Shown here: piece after piece, positions 10,533 through 20,642 of the stretch
How positions within the stretch are numbered: position 1 is the first letter of the stretch
Layout: each line of letters starts with the position of its first letter
NCBI GenBank assembly: GCA_019925795.1
Contig: CM034315.1
Location: 31,068,446 to 31,132,445 of the forward strand
Origin: Dendrobium chrysotoxum
Lineage: Eukaryota; Streptophyta; Magnoliopsida; Asparagales; Orchidaceae
Reading direction: 5' to 3'
DNA: 64,000 nucleotides
Position numbers and translations under genes: made by a program
The notes under the pieces: generated by a model
The model's database searches: none
Told to the model about the DNA's origin: nothing
Seen by the model: the letters and a program-made list of their open reading frames with translations, nothing else

Positions 10533-12343
10533 ATGGCTAATTTTGGTAATAAAAATACTGTTGAAGGTTATTCCATCACTCATCCACCTTTGTTTGATAA
10601 CATATCTTTTAATTTTTGAAAAACTTGCATGTCCACCTTTTTGCAATCTATTGATTTTCACATGTGGATGCTTGGTAAGATGGTTGTGAAGCACCTTTTA
10701 GACTCACTAATGGTGTTAAAACGGAACTTCCTTTTACTGAATGGACATTTAATGATCGTGATTTAGCACAACTGAATTCAAAATGCTTGAACTATTTTTT
10801 TTGTGCTTTAAAATTTTAAGATTACATGCGTGTCTCTACTTGTACGACTGGTAAAGAAATTTGGGATAGATTATGCATCACCTATGAAGGTACATCTGAA
10901 GTTAAACAGTCTAGGTTAAACATACTGCTTCATGACTACGAACTCTTTTGCATGAAACTTAGTGAGTCCATATCTAAAATGTATACTAGGTTTACTCAAA
11001 TTGTCACCTCTCTATATGCTTTAGGAAGAGAACTCACTAGCTATGAAAAAGTGAATAAAATTCTGTGATGTTTGCCTTCTTCTTATGATGCCAAGATAAT
11101 TATAATTACTGAATCCAAAGATTTGAATACATATTCTATTGATAACTTACTTGGGTCACTCATTGCTTACGAGTAAGGAGTGAACCAACGACAAATTGAT
11201 GCAGGTGAGAAGAAAAAGGAGAAAACTATGATGCTGAAGGCCAATGATAGTGACACTGATTCTTTCAGGTTTGATAGCGATGATGTTTCCTTAATCACTA
11301 GGCAATTCAAAAGCTTTCTAAGGAAGAAACACAAGAACTTTCAGAAGTGGAATAAAGGTAAGAATAGTAGAAATTTTAAAGGTTCTTCTGATACAATTTA
11401 TTTTGAACGCAGGAAGCCTGGACATATAAAGGCTGATTATCCTACACTTAAGGTTCACCCAAGCAAAGAGAAGGGTGAGAAGAAACCCAAGTTCAAGAAG
11501 GACAAGAAGAATATCCAAAAAGCTTTTTGGGCAGATTATGTATCAAACTCCTCTGAGACTGAAGCTGAGGAGGAGACTACAAAATTGTATTTGATGGCGG
11601 ATGATCATCCTGGTCAGTCTGACCAAGAAGAGGTATGTGAGCTAACCAATAATCAATTACTTAAAGTTTCTAAAAAAATCCATTCGTCATATAGAAAACT
11701 TAAGAAAACACATGCTAGCCTAAAATTGGAATTCCTAAACTTGGAAAAAGAGAATGAAATTTTGATTAAGGATCATTCTACGCTTGATAGTAATTACCTG
11801 CCATTACTTGATGAATTTGATGAGTTGAATAAAAAGCATTCTGATTTGATTATTGAGCATGATTCATTAAAAGCATCGCATGTTAAATTAGAAGCTGCAT
11901 TTAAGAAATTAGAATCTCAAGCATCTGATTTAGATAGTGATGAGCATTATTTGAAATTTGAAATTGTAAGTCTCAAAAAAATAAATAAATTTCTAAGTGT
12001 AAAAATTAGTGCTTTTGAGAAAAATAAAACACCTTCTACTTTTGTACAATTTTAAGCACCTCCATCACTTGAAGAATCTAATTCAAAATCATCAAAGCAT
12101 GTTTCATTCAAACCTAGAAAGAGGCACTATCACCCATGTAGATTAGTTAACCATTTTCCTGACGTTAGATGTTTTTCTTGTGGCATGCTAGGACATATCT
12201 CTCACACATGCGCTGTTCACCATAGTACATATTTGGTGTGGAGGCCCAAATTGCATGTTTCACAGCACAACACACATGCAATGCGTTCTTCTTTTCATAA
12301 GAAGGAACCCAAACTTGTTTGGATTCCTAAATCAAACGTTTGA
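10533..12343 (+). pseudogene. Copia gag of element B (decayed)
   Basis: The ATG at 10533 gives MANFGNKNTVEGYSITHPPLFDN, collinear with A and F. The UBN2-type part (TGKEIWDRLCITYEGTSEVKQSRLNILLHDYE) is at 10826-11068. A long open stretch at 11180-12055 carries the basic linker, a first knuckle that has lost its cysteines (YFERRKPGHIKADYP), then an acidic segment and a strongly predicted coiled coil rich in Leu/Lys/Glu (LKLEFLNLEKENEILIKDHS and onward). A second, intact CX2CX4HX4C knuckle (CFSCGMLGHISHTC) is near 12170-12215. Stops include TAA within AYE*GVNQRQ near 11174. This 291-codon open run is the best-kept coding part of B. Confidence 0.82.
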
Positions 12344-12394
12344 TAATTTTATAGGGTTGCTCTCACACAAGACCTCATGAGAGTATGTGATACC

Positions 12395-13029
12395 TGGACA
12401 GCAGATATTCAAGACGTATAACTGGAGATGCAAATCAATTCATTTCGCTAGAGGCCAGGACTGGAGGCAAGGTCACTCTTGGAGACAATACCACCAGGAA
12501 AGTGGTAGGTGCAGGTATTATCAGAAACTCCAGTAATCTTTTAATTGAAAATATTTTACTTGTAGATGGACTGAAACACAACCTGCTCAGCATCAGTCAA
12601 CTTTTTGACAAAGGGTTCAGCATCAAGTTCCTGGCAAACACATGCATCATAAGCTTAAATAATAATACTATTTTGCAGGGTAAGAGGATCAACAATGTCT
12701 ACAGGCTTGATTTAAATAATATTGAATGTGCTGCTTTATTTTGCTTAAAAACTACTGCTGATGAGTCTTGGTTATGGCGCAGGAGATTATGTCATTCTAA
12801 TATTAAAACCCTTAGAAGAGTCACCCAAAAAGACTTAGTTAGAGGTGTCCCCAAGCTTAAGTTCACTAAGGACCACCTGTATGATGCCTGTCAATTAGGG
12901 AAGCAAGTCCAATCCTCTTTCTACTCCATTAAGGACATCAACACCTTTAGACCTTTAGAAGTCCTTCACATGGATCTCTTTGGACCCATTAACATTGCTC
13001 ACTTAGAGGGAAAGTCTATGGATTTATAA
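12395..13029 (+). pseudogene. Copia protease and pre-integrase zinc region of element B
   Basis: The protease active site reads LDSRYSRRITGD: the codons at 12397-12405 give D-S-R instead of D-S-G, and the preceding Trp codon is a stop. GKVTLGDNTTRKVVGAGIIRNS follows. From 12502 the frame stays open into the pre-integrase region (HNLLSISQLFDKGFSIKF, WLWRRRLCHSNIKTLRR, DHLYDACQLGKQ) and the start of the integrase core (LEVLHMDLFGPI). The first His of the zinc motif (WLWHRRLCH) is Arg and the first Cys of the CDAC motif is Tyr. A protease with Arg after DS is expected to be inactive. Confidence 0.8.
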
Positions 13030-13889
13030 TTGTTGATGATTACTCGAGGTTCTCTTAGATTAGATTTATATCATATAAGTCTGAGTCATTTAAGGAATTT
13101 AAATATTTCTCCACTTGGATTTAGAAGAAGTTAGATTATGAGATCTTGACCATCTATAGTGATCATGGTGGGGAGTTTGAAAATGTGAGATTTGGAACCT
13201 TCTATGAGGAGCAAGGGATTAGCCATAAATTTTCATCTCCTAGGAACCCTCAGCAGAATGGGGTAGCTGAACGGAAGAATAGGACCTTAGTGGAAGCCTT
13301 TAGAGCCATGCTTTCTAAGTATTCACTTTCAAAATACTTTTGGGCAGAAGTGGTGAACATAGCCTGTTATGTGCTGAATAGGGTGAATGTTAGATCCAAA
13401 CTAAATAAGACACCCTATGAGATCATTAAGGGTAGAACTCCAAACATGTCCCACCTCCATGTCTTTGGCTGTAAGGTCTTTATTCTGAACAATGGAAAAT
13501 CATCCTTAGGGAAATTTGACCCAAAATCTAATGAAGGAGTGTTCTTAGGGTATTTTAGTGTGGAGAAATCCTTTAGGGTATTTAATAAGAAGACTTTGGT
13601 GGTGGAGGAGACTACCCATGTGGTATTTGATGAATCTGATCCTAAGGAGTTTAGAGCTGAGGAAGAAGAGGAAGTAGGAGAGATTACCCAAGGAGTTGAA
13701 AATACAAATCTGGAGGAAAGGGTAGAACCTCAAAACACTTTGCCTAGAGATTGGAGATGTTCTTCAAGTCATCCTAAAGAACTGATCTTAGGAGACCCTT
13801 CTGAAGGTGTTAGAACTAGGCATGGACTTAGGAAGGAAGTAAACCATTCTGCCTTTATCTCAATGACTGAACCCACCAACATCAATTAA
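13030..13889 (+). pseudogene. Copia integrase core and C-terminal region of element B
   Basis: After broken reading at 13030-13145, a long open stretch starts with TIYSDHGGEFENVRF (second catalytic Asp) and NPQQNGVAERKNRTLVEA (catalytic Glu intact). It continues with the copia block HVFGCKVFILNNGKSSLGKFDPKSNEGVFLGY and the acidic spacer ending GVRTRHGLRKEVNHSAFISMTEP. The integrase would join the cDNA to host DNA. The core is 247 codons without a stop, but is cut from its N-terminal part by stops and frame changes. Confidence 0.83.
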
Positions 13890-15338
13890 GCCCTTTTTGA
13901 TGAATTTTGGATCTTAGCTATACAAGAGGAATTGAACTAATTTGTAAGGAATGATATTTGGGAGTTAGTAGAAAGACCTAAGAATCAAAGTGTAGTGGGA
14001 ACCAAATGGGTGTTTAAGAATAAGATGAATGATTCTGGTGTGGTGGTTAAGAAAAAGGCAAGATTGGGGGCTAAGGGGTACAACCAAATAGAAGGGATTG
14101 ATTTTGAGGAGACCTTTGCCCCTGTAGCTAGATTTGAAGCCATTAGGGTACTACTAGCCTTTGCCTATTATAAGGGATTTAAGCTATTTGAAATGGATGT
14201 CAAGAGTGCCTTTTTAAATGGGATAATAAAAGAGGATGTCTTTTTAGAGCAACCCCTAGGTTTTGAGAGTTCCTAATATCCAAATCATGTTTACAAATTA
14301 AAAAAGGCCTTATATGGATTGAAATAGGCACCTAGAGTTTGGTATGAGCGTAGACGCCACCCTTTTTCTGAGGAAAGTAGGAGATGATTTACTCATTATC
14401 TAGATCTATGTTGATGATATATTTTTTAGATCTTCTGATTAAAACTTATGTGATGATTTTTCTAAAATAATGAGTAAGGAGTTTGATATGAGTATGATGG
14501 GAGAATTGTCCTATTTTTTAGGATTTAGCATAAGGCAAATGGATGATGGAAATCAATTAAAGTATATTAAGGACATATTGAAGAAATATAAAATGGATAA
14601 AGCTAAGCCAATAAACACTCCCATGAGTTCTAGTGTCCAGTTAGACAAGGATTCAAATGGAAAATCTGTTAATCAGAAGAAGTTTAGAGGAATAATTAGA
14701 TTATTGCTTTACATGACTGCTAGCCGACCTAATATCATATTTAGTATTTTTTGTGCTAGGTTTCCAGCTGATCCTAAGGAATCCCACCTGATTACAGTTA
14801 AGAGAATCCTCAGATATCTCTTAGGGACCCCAACCTTAGAAATCTGGTATCTTAGGTACAACACTTCTTTTGAGATTATTGGATATTCTGATTCTAATTT
14901 TGTAGGGTGTAGGGTGGATAGAAAGAGCACTTCAGGAACATGCCAATTCATCGGATAGTCTTTAGTCTCCTGGAAAAATAAAATTCTGTAGCACTTTCCA
15001 CTACTTAAGCTGAGTATATTACCTTAGAAAGTTGTGTGGCCGAAGTCCTTTTATTGAAGCAATAAGTTCTGGATCTAGGATTACCAATTGGCACATTTTC
15101 AATTCTATGTGATAACACTAGTGCCAACTGCATATCTAAGAATCCTATCCAACATTCAAGAACCAAACACATTGACATTAGACATCACTTCATTAGGGAC
15201 CATATTACAAAAGTTGACATTGAGCTACACCATGTAGCAATTGAAAATCAACAGGCTGACATCTTTACTAAACCACTGGCCTTTGACTCATTCAGCATTT
15301 TAAGGACCAGATTGGGTGTGATTGACGTAAATGCTTGA
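13890..15338 (+). pseudogene. Copia reverse transcriptase and RNase H of element B
   Basis: RT shows VVGTKWVFKNKMNDSGV, GIDFEETFAPVARFEAIRVLLAFA and FEMDVKSAFLNGIIKEDVFLEQPLGFE. The catalytic YVDD is intact at 14407-14418. Stops include TAA at about 13937 (ELN*F, shared with F) and TAG at 14325-14327 (LK*APR, shared with A and F). About 55-60 bp are missing near 14350 compared with F. RNase H runs through GYSDSNFVGCRVDRKSTSGTCQFIG and SRTKHIDIRHHFIRDHI to the final TGA at 15336-15338 after LGVIDVNA. Confidence 0.85.
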
Positions 15339-16715
15339 ATATGATGATTGCTGATTTTTGAATTTTCTAATTTTCATTTTTTGTATAGTTTTTGTATGAT
15401 CTGATAGTCTGTTTCATTTTAGAATTTCTTTTCCTCTTTTCTTCTACTGATTTCCATTTATCTAATTTGCTTATCAAATTTAGTTATTTCATGCTAATTT
15501 TCATTTACTAATTTTTGGTTGTTTTATTTTCTTTTGGATAAAAATCTTCTTCAAAATAAAAAAATTTAGTTTTTGAAATATAGATCTATTTTATCTTTCT
15601 ACAGTAATCTATCTCATATAAATAGTGTTTTCAATGCTTTGAATCATTATTATGCTTTCTTTAATAAGGTGATTGCACTTATCATATGGAGTATGATTTT
15701 GTTTTGTGAATTATCCCTCCTTACTGAAGAGAGTGAGTTTTTCTTCTCTTATTTAGTAAGGTAATTTCATAACTGAGATTATTTAGAGATTATGAAAGGA
15801 AGCAAGCTTGAAAAGAGGGGGGGGGGGGGGGCACAAAATAAGCCCAAAGCTGAAAAGATGTGCGTTGTCAAATTGAAAAGATATACAGAGTATATCAAAA
15901 TCAAAAGATGAGCAAAGAGCGCCAAATAAATTAAAAAAGAGGCACAAAATGAGCCTATAAAGAAATAAGCTTTCTTCCCTTTCATATCTTTTAATGTCTT
16001 AGAAAAATCCATACGCCACTTAATATTTTCAATAGCTTGAGATTGAAAATCATGATTTTTGATTCCTTACTTTGTAATCCTATTTTATCAGATATTTTTC
16101 TGGAATGAGGCTTGAAAGGATCTCTTTTCAAATCTAATTTCTTCTCTTATGAATTAGACTTTTGTTTGAAAGGAATTTGAACCCGTAAGGTGTCCGAGGT
16201 AGGAGTTACGAAAGTTAATTTTCCAACTTTTTCTAGATTTTAGCATTGTCGAGTTTCTTCTTATTGGCTTTTGAATTGAAAATTAAGGAAAATTTTGATG
16301 TACTAGAGCTGATCGATTAAAAAAAAATATTTTTTTATTTCAATTTTTTCTTTGTATTTGATTTGATTTTGCTTTTTTCCTTTCTTTTATGTTTTGGGAT
16401 CCCTGATCATTCCTCCCCATTCTTCATTTTTTTTTCTTTCTTTCCATTTTCATTATTAGTCACATCATCCTAGGTAATTCCCCTTTTTACTAGTCTGTTT
16501 ATTTTTGCTGATATTTTAGGTTGTTTTTGTACTATTTTGCTTCTTCTGTATTTAGGTTGTATTTTCCCTTTTTGAGATGTCAAAAAGGGGAGTAGTTTAT
16601 ATTGTGAGTCTTTGTAAATATTTAGTTCAGTGTCTTGAATCATAAATGTTCATCATGTTTATTTACTGAATTTGGAATTACTAATAAATGTTTGCCATCA
16701 TCAAAAAGGGGAAGA
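15339..16715 (+). other. 3' non-coding region of element B with short repeats and polypurine tracts
   Basis: AT-rich, with no supported gene; F has a collinear counterpart at 62667-64000. At 15800-15970 loosely repeated 30-40 bp units carry 'aaaagatg..caaa' and 'ggcacaaaatgagcc' motifs. A run of G lies at about 15818-15832. Two purine tracts, aaaaaggggag near 16583 and aaaaaggggaaga at 16703-16715, precede the LTR; the second should be the functional polypurine tract. More than one copy of the tract is a reported Sirevirus habit. The envelope-like gene of A is absent here. Confidence 0.65.
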
Positions 16716-16721
16716 TTATTA

Positions 16722-18393
16722 TGAATCTAGATTCAAGGACTATGATTTTAATGATAGCAAACCCTTTTGTTTCTGGTTGAGTGTCTAAACTTTCAGGTTC
16801 ACAGGATCAATTATAATTCAAGCCAGCTTAAGATGGAGTCAGTCTGTTTGTGTTTTAGGTTCAATATACTTTTTTCATTTTTCTTGAGTCAAGTGTAATA
16901 TAACAGATCTCTAAGCTAATTAACCTTACACACACACACAAGGGGAGAGCTAAATTTTTTTTACTTCCATTAAAGTTTTTTACAAAATCATACTATACGA
17001 TCTGCCATTTAAACCCAGGGTTAACGGCTAAGTCTGGATGATTAGGTTTATAAACTAATCATACTGTATGATCCATATCATACTGTACGATTTATTTCAA
17101 CATGAAAACCCTAGCCACTAAGACTATTTTGGTAAGTTTTGAATTTTGATTTTTTGAACTAATCGTACTATACCATTACGATCGTACTGTACGAACATTT
17201 TAAATCATGCCAAAATTATCCACCGTAATCAGGTAATTAAATTATGATTTTCTAATTACACTTGATCATACTGTAAGATGTAAATCATACTGTATGAAGA
17301 ATAAAGATGATTTTATTTTTCCCATATATCATACCAGACGAAACCATGATTTTTTGTACTGATCATCCCGGGCGATATTTATATCGTATAGGACAATGTT
17401 CTGAAAATGAACTAATCGTACTGTATGAAGAGTACAGTGCGGGATGATGAACAGAGATGATTTTGTTCATCCCATGGGTCATCCCATATGAACAGTTAAA
17501 AATAAAAGGATCATCCAATACGATCTATGGATCGTACTGTACGATGTTCATAAAATTTGTGAACTATTCGTTTACATTCATACTAGACAAAACTATTTTT
17601 AAACGGATCGTACTGTACGATATGGGATCATACTATACGAACAGAATCATCAAATTGAATTTTAGGGAAATTTTTGAGCCCTCCTATTTAAGATCTCTTT
17701 TGTTTAGTCATTGAGATCTTTTGCCACCTTCCTTGCCAGAGAGAATCTTGAGAGAGAGAGAGAGTGAGCTTGGGAGAGAGAAAGAGGATCTTGTGAGGGG
17801 GAGTTTGTGAGGTGTTCATAAAGGTTGCTCCAAGCAAGGATCTGAGTTATCTTCTTTGGTCGTCGTCTCTTATCTTGTTGGTGTCTCTATGGTAGGATCG
17901 TCCGCAAGAAGATCCAGGTTCTCTACTTGCTTCAGGAGGAAGCGAAAGGAGTCTAGGTTCTCTGCCTACTTCAGGAGGAAATGAAAGGAGTCCAAATTCT
18001 TTGCCTCACCAGGTTGGTGGAAAAGAGTTTTGTACAGGCTTCTCTGCCTTACTATGGGAGCAGAAGGAGAGTCACTTAGTGTTAGTGCAATACCCAGAGG
18101 GTCCGGGGAGTGGATGTAGGTCAAATTGACCGAACCACTATAAAATCTGGTGTGTTCTTTCTAATTATCCTCTGCATTTATTTTTCTATTGATGATCATG
18201 TGATTGTGATTATTAGTTTGTTATTGTTGAACATCTGCACATTATCGCAAAACTGTAATTATTTTAAAACATTCAAGAAGATTTTTCTAAATCATTTTTG
18301 CTCACGAATTTTTTAAAATAACCAATTCACCCCCCCCTCTTAGTTAGCCTCGGGACTAGTTCACAAGGGCTTAACATCCCTAATAAACTTTCA
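16722..18393 (+). repeat. 3' LTR of element B, complete
   Basis: Starts TGAATCTAG just after the polypurine tract and ends ...AACTTTCA at 18393, about 1.67 kb. U3 (16980-17640) is packed with short palindromes around ATCGTACTGTACGAT. A TATA-like TATTTAAG lies at 17685-17692. Downstream is a GA-rich leader (17740-17795), then 'ctcttagttagcctcgggac' and the terminus. The same order appears in F's 5' LTR and, inverted, in element C. The LTR would carry promoter and poly(A) signals. Confidence 0.85.
16985..17640. repeat. Palindrome cluster in U3 of B's 3' LTR
   Basis: Many perfect or near-perfect short palindromes: atcatactgtatgat near 17058, atcgtactgtacgat near 17179, 17530 and 17606, and variants such as atcatcccgggcgat near 17362. 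They lie just upstream of the TATA-like box. I recall reports of palindromes in this LTR region for Sireviruses. Protein binding or cruciform formation is not shown. Confidence 0.8.
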
Positions 18394-19648
18394 AGAACCT
18401 CAAACTTGACTTTGAAGCTTCTCTCCCAAGAGAATCTTTAAGAACTCACCAAGGCGATAGGTGGATGCTAGGTACAAGCTTGCTTGGAGCAACCGTGTGA
18501 AACTCCTCACACACAACGTCACCTTCTTCTTCCCCTCTAAACCCAAAGACTCTCAAGAATAATCTCCCCTCAAGAGTTCCTTTAATAGCCAAACTCCTTA
18601 TGAAATTGACTTTAAAAGGTTGCTTAAGTAGTTAGATTAAAAAACCCCTAATTTTTTAATTTGGACATCTTTATTTGTATATTATGATTTGGATTCATAC
18701 AGTTCGATCAGTTCAAAAACACGAATCATCCAGTATGATGAAAATAATCATTTAGATGAACTGGTCTATTTAAGTAAGCATATCATACAGTACGATCGTA
18801 ACTTCATACAATACGATTAGTTTAATTTTGCTCTATTTGTATAGGACAATCACGAGGATGATTGAAAATCATCTCTGTTGATCATTTAGTATGATTCACA
18901 TCATATAGTATGGTCAGTGTAATGTTAAAAGTTTATACATCATGATATAGATATTATACTATACGATTAATTCAAAAATCAAGGTTTAATCCGGTACAAT
19001 ATCTGGGATGAATGATTTCATCTTTATCAATCATACAATACGATTAAGATTGTACAGTATGATTAGCCACATTTACTAAGCCTTGATTTAATTGACTAAT
19101 CATAAAGGATAACATAAGTAAGATTTTAAATATTATATAGTATGATTAGTTTAAAATTCATTTATAAAAATTCTTAATTTATCTAGTGGCTAGGGTTTCT
19201 CAGATCCAAATAAATCATACAGTACGATCGGTATCACATAGTATAATTAGTTCAATAGAATTATTGATTTAATTAGTCATTAGTTCTCTTTTTAAGAGAA
19301 TAAATCATATAGTATGATTGATATCGTACGGTATAATTAGTTCAAAAAATTTCCATCTTAGATTTTCCTCACTCCTCGTATGTATATATGCATAGTCACC
19401 AATTTTGCATACTCCCATATATGGTAGACTCAAGAAATAGTAAATATGAAAAAGTTAAAATTACAAACTCTTTTGATTGACATCATAAACTTAAGTCTTC
19501 AGTAATCTTGAGTGGTGTATGATGTACTTAAAATGTTAGTGTGCATAAATAAAAATAATATTTAATATACGTACTTGAAGAAATAAGATCTCAATAAATA
19601 ATATTTGTTATCATCAAAATTATAAGTTAGGGATCCTGGATTACAATA
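18394..19648 (-). repeat. 3' LTR of element C, truncated at B's insertion
   Basis: Begins, on the minus strand, TATTGTAATCCAGGATCC right after a purine tract. It carries the U3 palindrome cluster (plus-strand 18690-19345, for example atcatacagtacgatc near 19205). It stops inside the leader region at 18394; the equivalent point in the other LTR of C is near 21155. The rest is missing next to B's 3' LTR end. Confidence 0.75.
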
Positions 19649-19649
19649 A

Positions 19650-19876
19650 TCTCCCCCTTCTTGATGTTGGCAAGTATTTTTGGTTGAAAGGAAAGTTAAA
19701 GTTCTTTTCTCCCAACCTCTCCCTCACTAGGTGATAGATTTTAAAAATAGGGGTAAGATTTTTTTTAATTTAATTTTTTTAAAGAAATCAAAAGAACATA
19801 AATATAATTATAAGAAGAAAAAAAACTAATTAATAAGTGTAAACATATAAACAACCAAATACTTACTCCCCCTTTT
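19650..19876 (-). other. Repeated polypurine tracts of element C
   Basis: On the minus strand AAGAAGGGGGAGA (19662-19650) adjoins the LTR start and a second tract, AAAAGGGGGAG, lies at 19876-19866. The tract primes plus-strand DNA synthesis. Duplicate tracts resemble the pair in B near 16583 and 16703. Confidence 0.65.
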
Positions 19877-19974
19877 AACATCACCAAAAAGGAGGAACAC
19901 GTAAGACTTGAAAGAAACTACAAAACTAGAAAAATATAAAATACATCACACAAAAAATTAAAAGTAAGAAAGCC

Positions 19975-20642
19975 CTTGATCATGTGGTGGTGGTGGTGGT
20001 TGGAAATATTTGTGAATCGAGGAGAATTATTCTCTAAACCACGCCATATCCACCTCGTGCTATTGTTGTTACTACTAAATATGTGAGTCTAGGCAAGGTT
20101 TTAGTCCATTGAACCCATATAGTATCTCCTCATAAGGGTAAAAGGTGTAGGCTGTTGCTGGTGGTGGCACTAGTGTTGGTGTTGGTTCTTATGTAGGTGC
20201 ATCTACAGGTCAAGCTACAGGACCAGCTCCCCCTTCTTCATCTAAATCAGGTTCCTCGTGATCTTTTCCCCGTTGATGATAAAATATAATACATAAGGAA
20301 GCATCATTATAGAAAATAGGAACATTTATAGGAGGTGCAGGGTAGGTAAGGTCAATTTCTTTTAAAGAATATAGGCAATGACGTGACCAAGGGTGATATT
20401 TTACTTTCTCCTACCTGAGGGAAGTCAAATGGGGGTTAAGTTTTGAATATAATCGACAAGCATTTGAGCTTCATCAAATTGGGTATCATACATGAGAAAG
20501 TAAGTGACCAAGGAAAGGAGTGAAGTGATATTGACATGATCTCCAGCTTTAGGTATGATTGAGGTTTGAAGGATATGCTGGATAACACGTACATTTTAGG
20601 TTAAAGAGTGTGCAAAAATTAGTGTGCCTAATAACCCTAATC
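19975..20642 (-). pseudogene. Envelope-like gene fragment of element C
   Basis: The minus strand encodes a decayed homologue of the 507-1616 protein: VIQHILQTSIIPKAGDHVN, then FDEAQMLVDYIQNL and RRKNITLGHVIAYIL can be read near 20600-20340. The C-terminal end is His-codon-rich where ggt repeats (19985-20000) expand. It lacks the N-terminal half; the LTR end joins it at 20642/20643. Several stops are present. At the place of A's TGA (1077-1079) this copy has a sense codon. Confidence 0.7.

Larger units (their letters stand above)
10447..18393 (+). mobile_element. Copia element B, Sirevirus-like, without envelope-like gene
   Basis: Plus-strand copia element: a 5' LTR stump of under 30 bp, primer-binding site, gag, protease, integrase, RT, RNase H (to 15338), a 1.4 kb AT-rich 3' non-coding region with polypurine tracts, and a complete 3' LTR. 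It is collinear with element F, and its proteins are clearly of the same family. Multiple stops and a deletion in RT make it defective. It lies against the truncated LTR of element C at 18393/18394. Confidence 0.88.

Noticed and set aside
15573..16012. Small ORFs after pol in element B as an envelope-like gene
   Set aside because: They are short, not conserved in F, and show no similarity to the envelope-like protein of A.
16985..17640. CRISPR-like array
   Set aside because: Repeats are short, palindromic, unevenly spaced and variable, lie in an LTR, and the DNA is plant nuclear.
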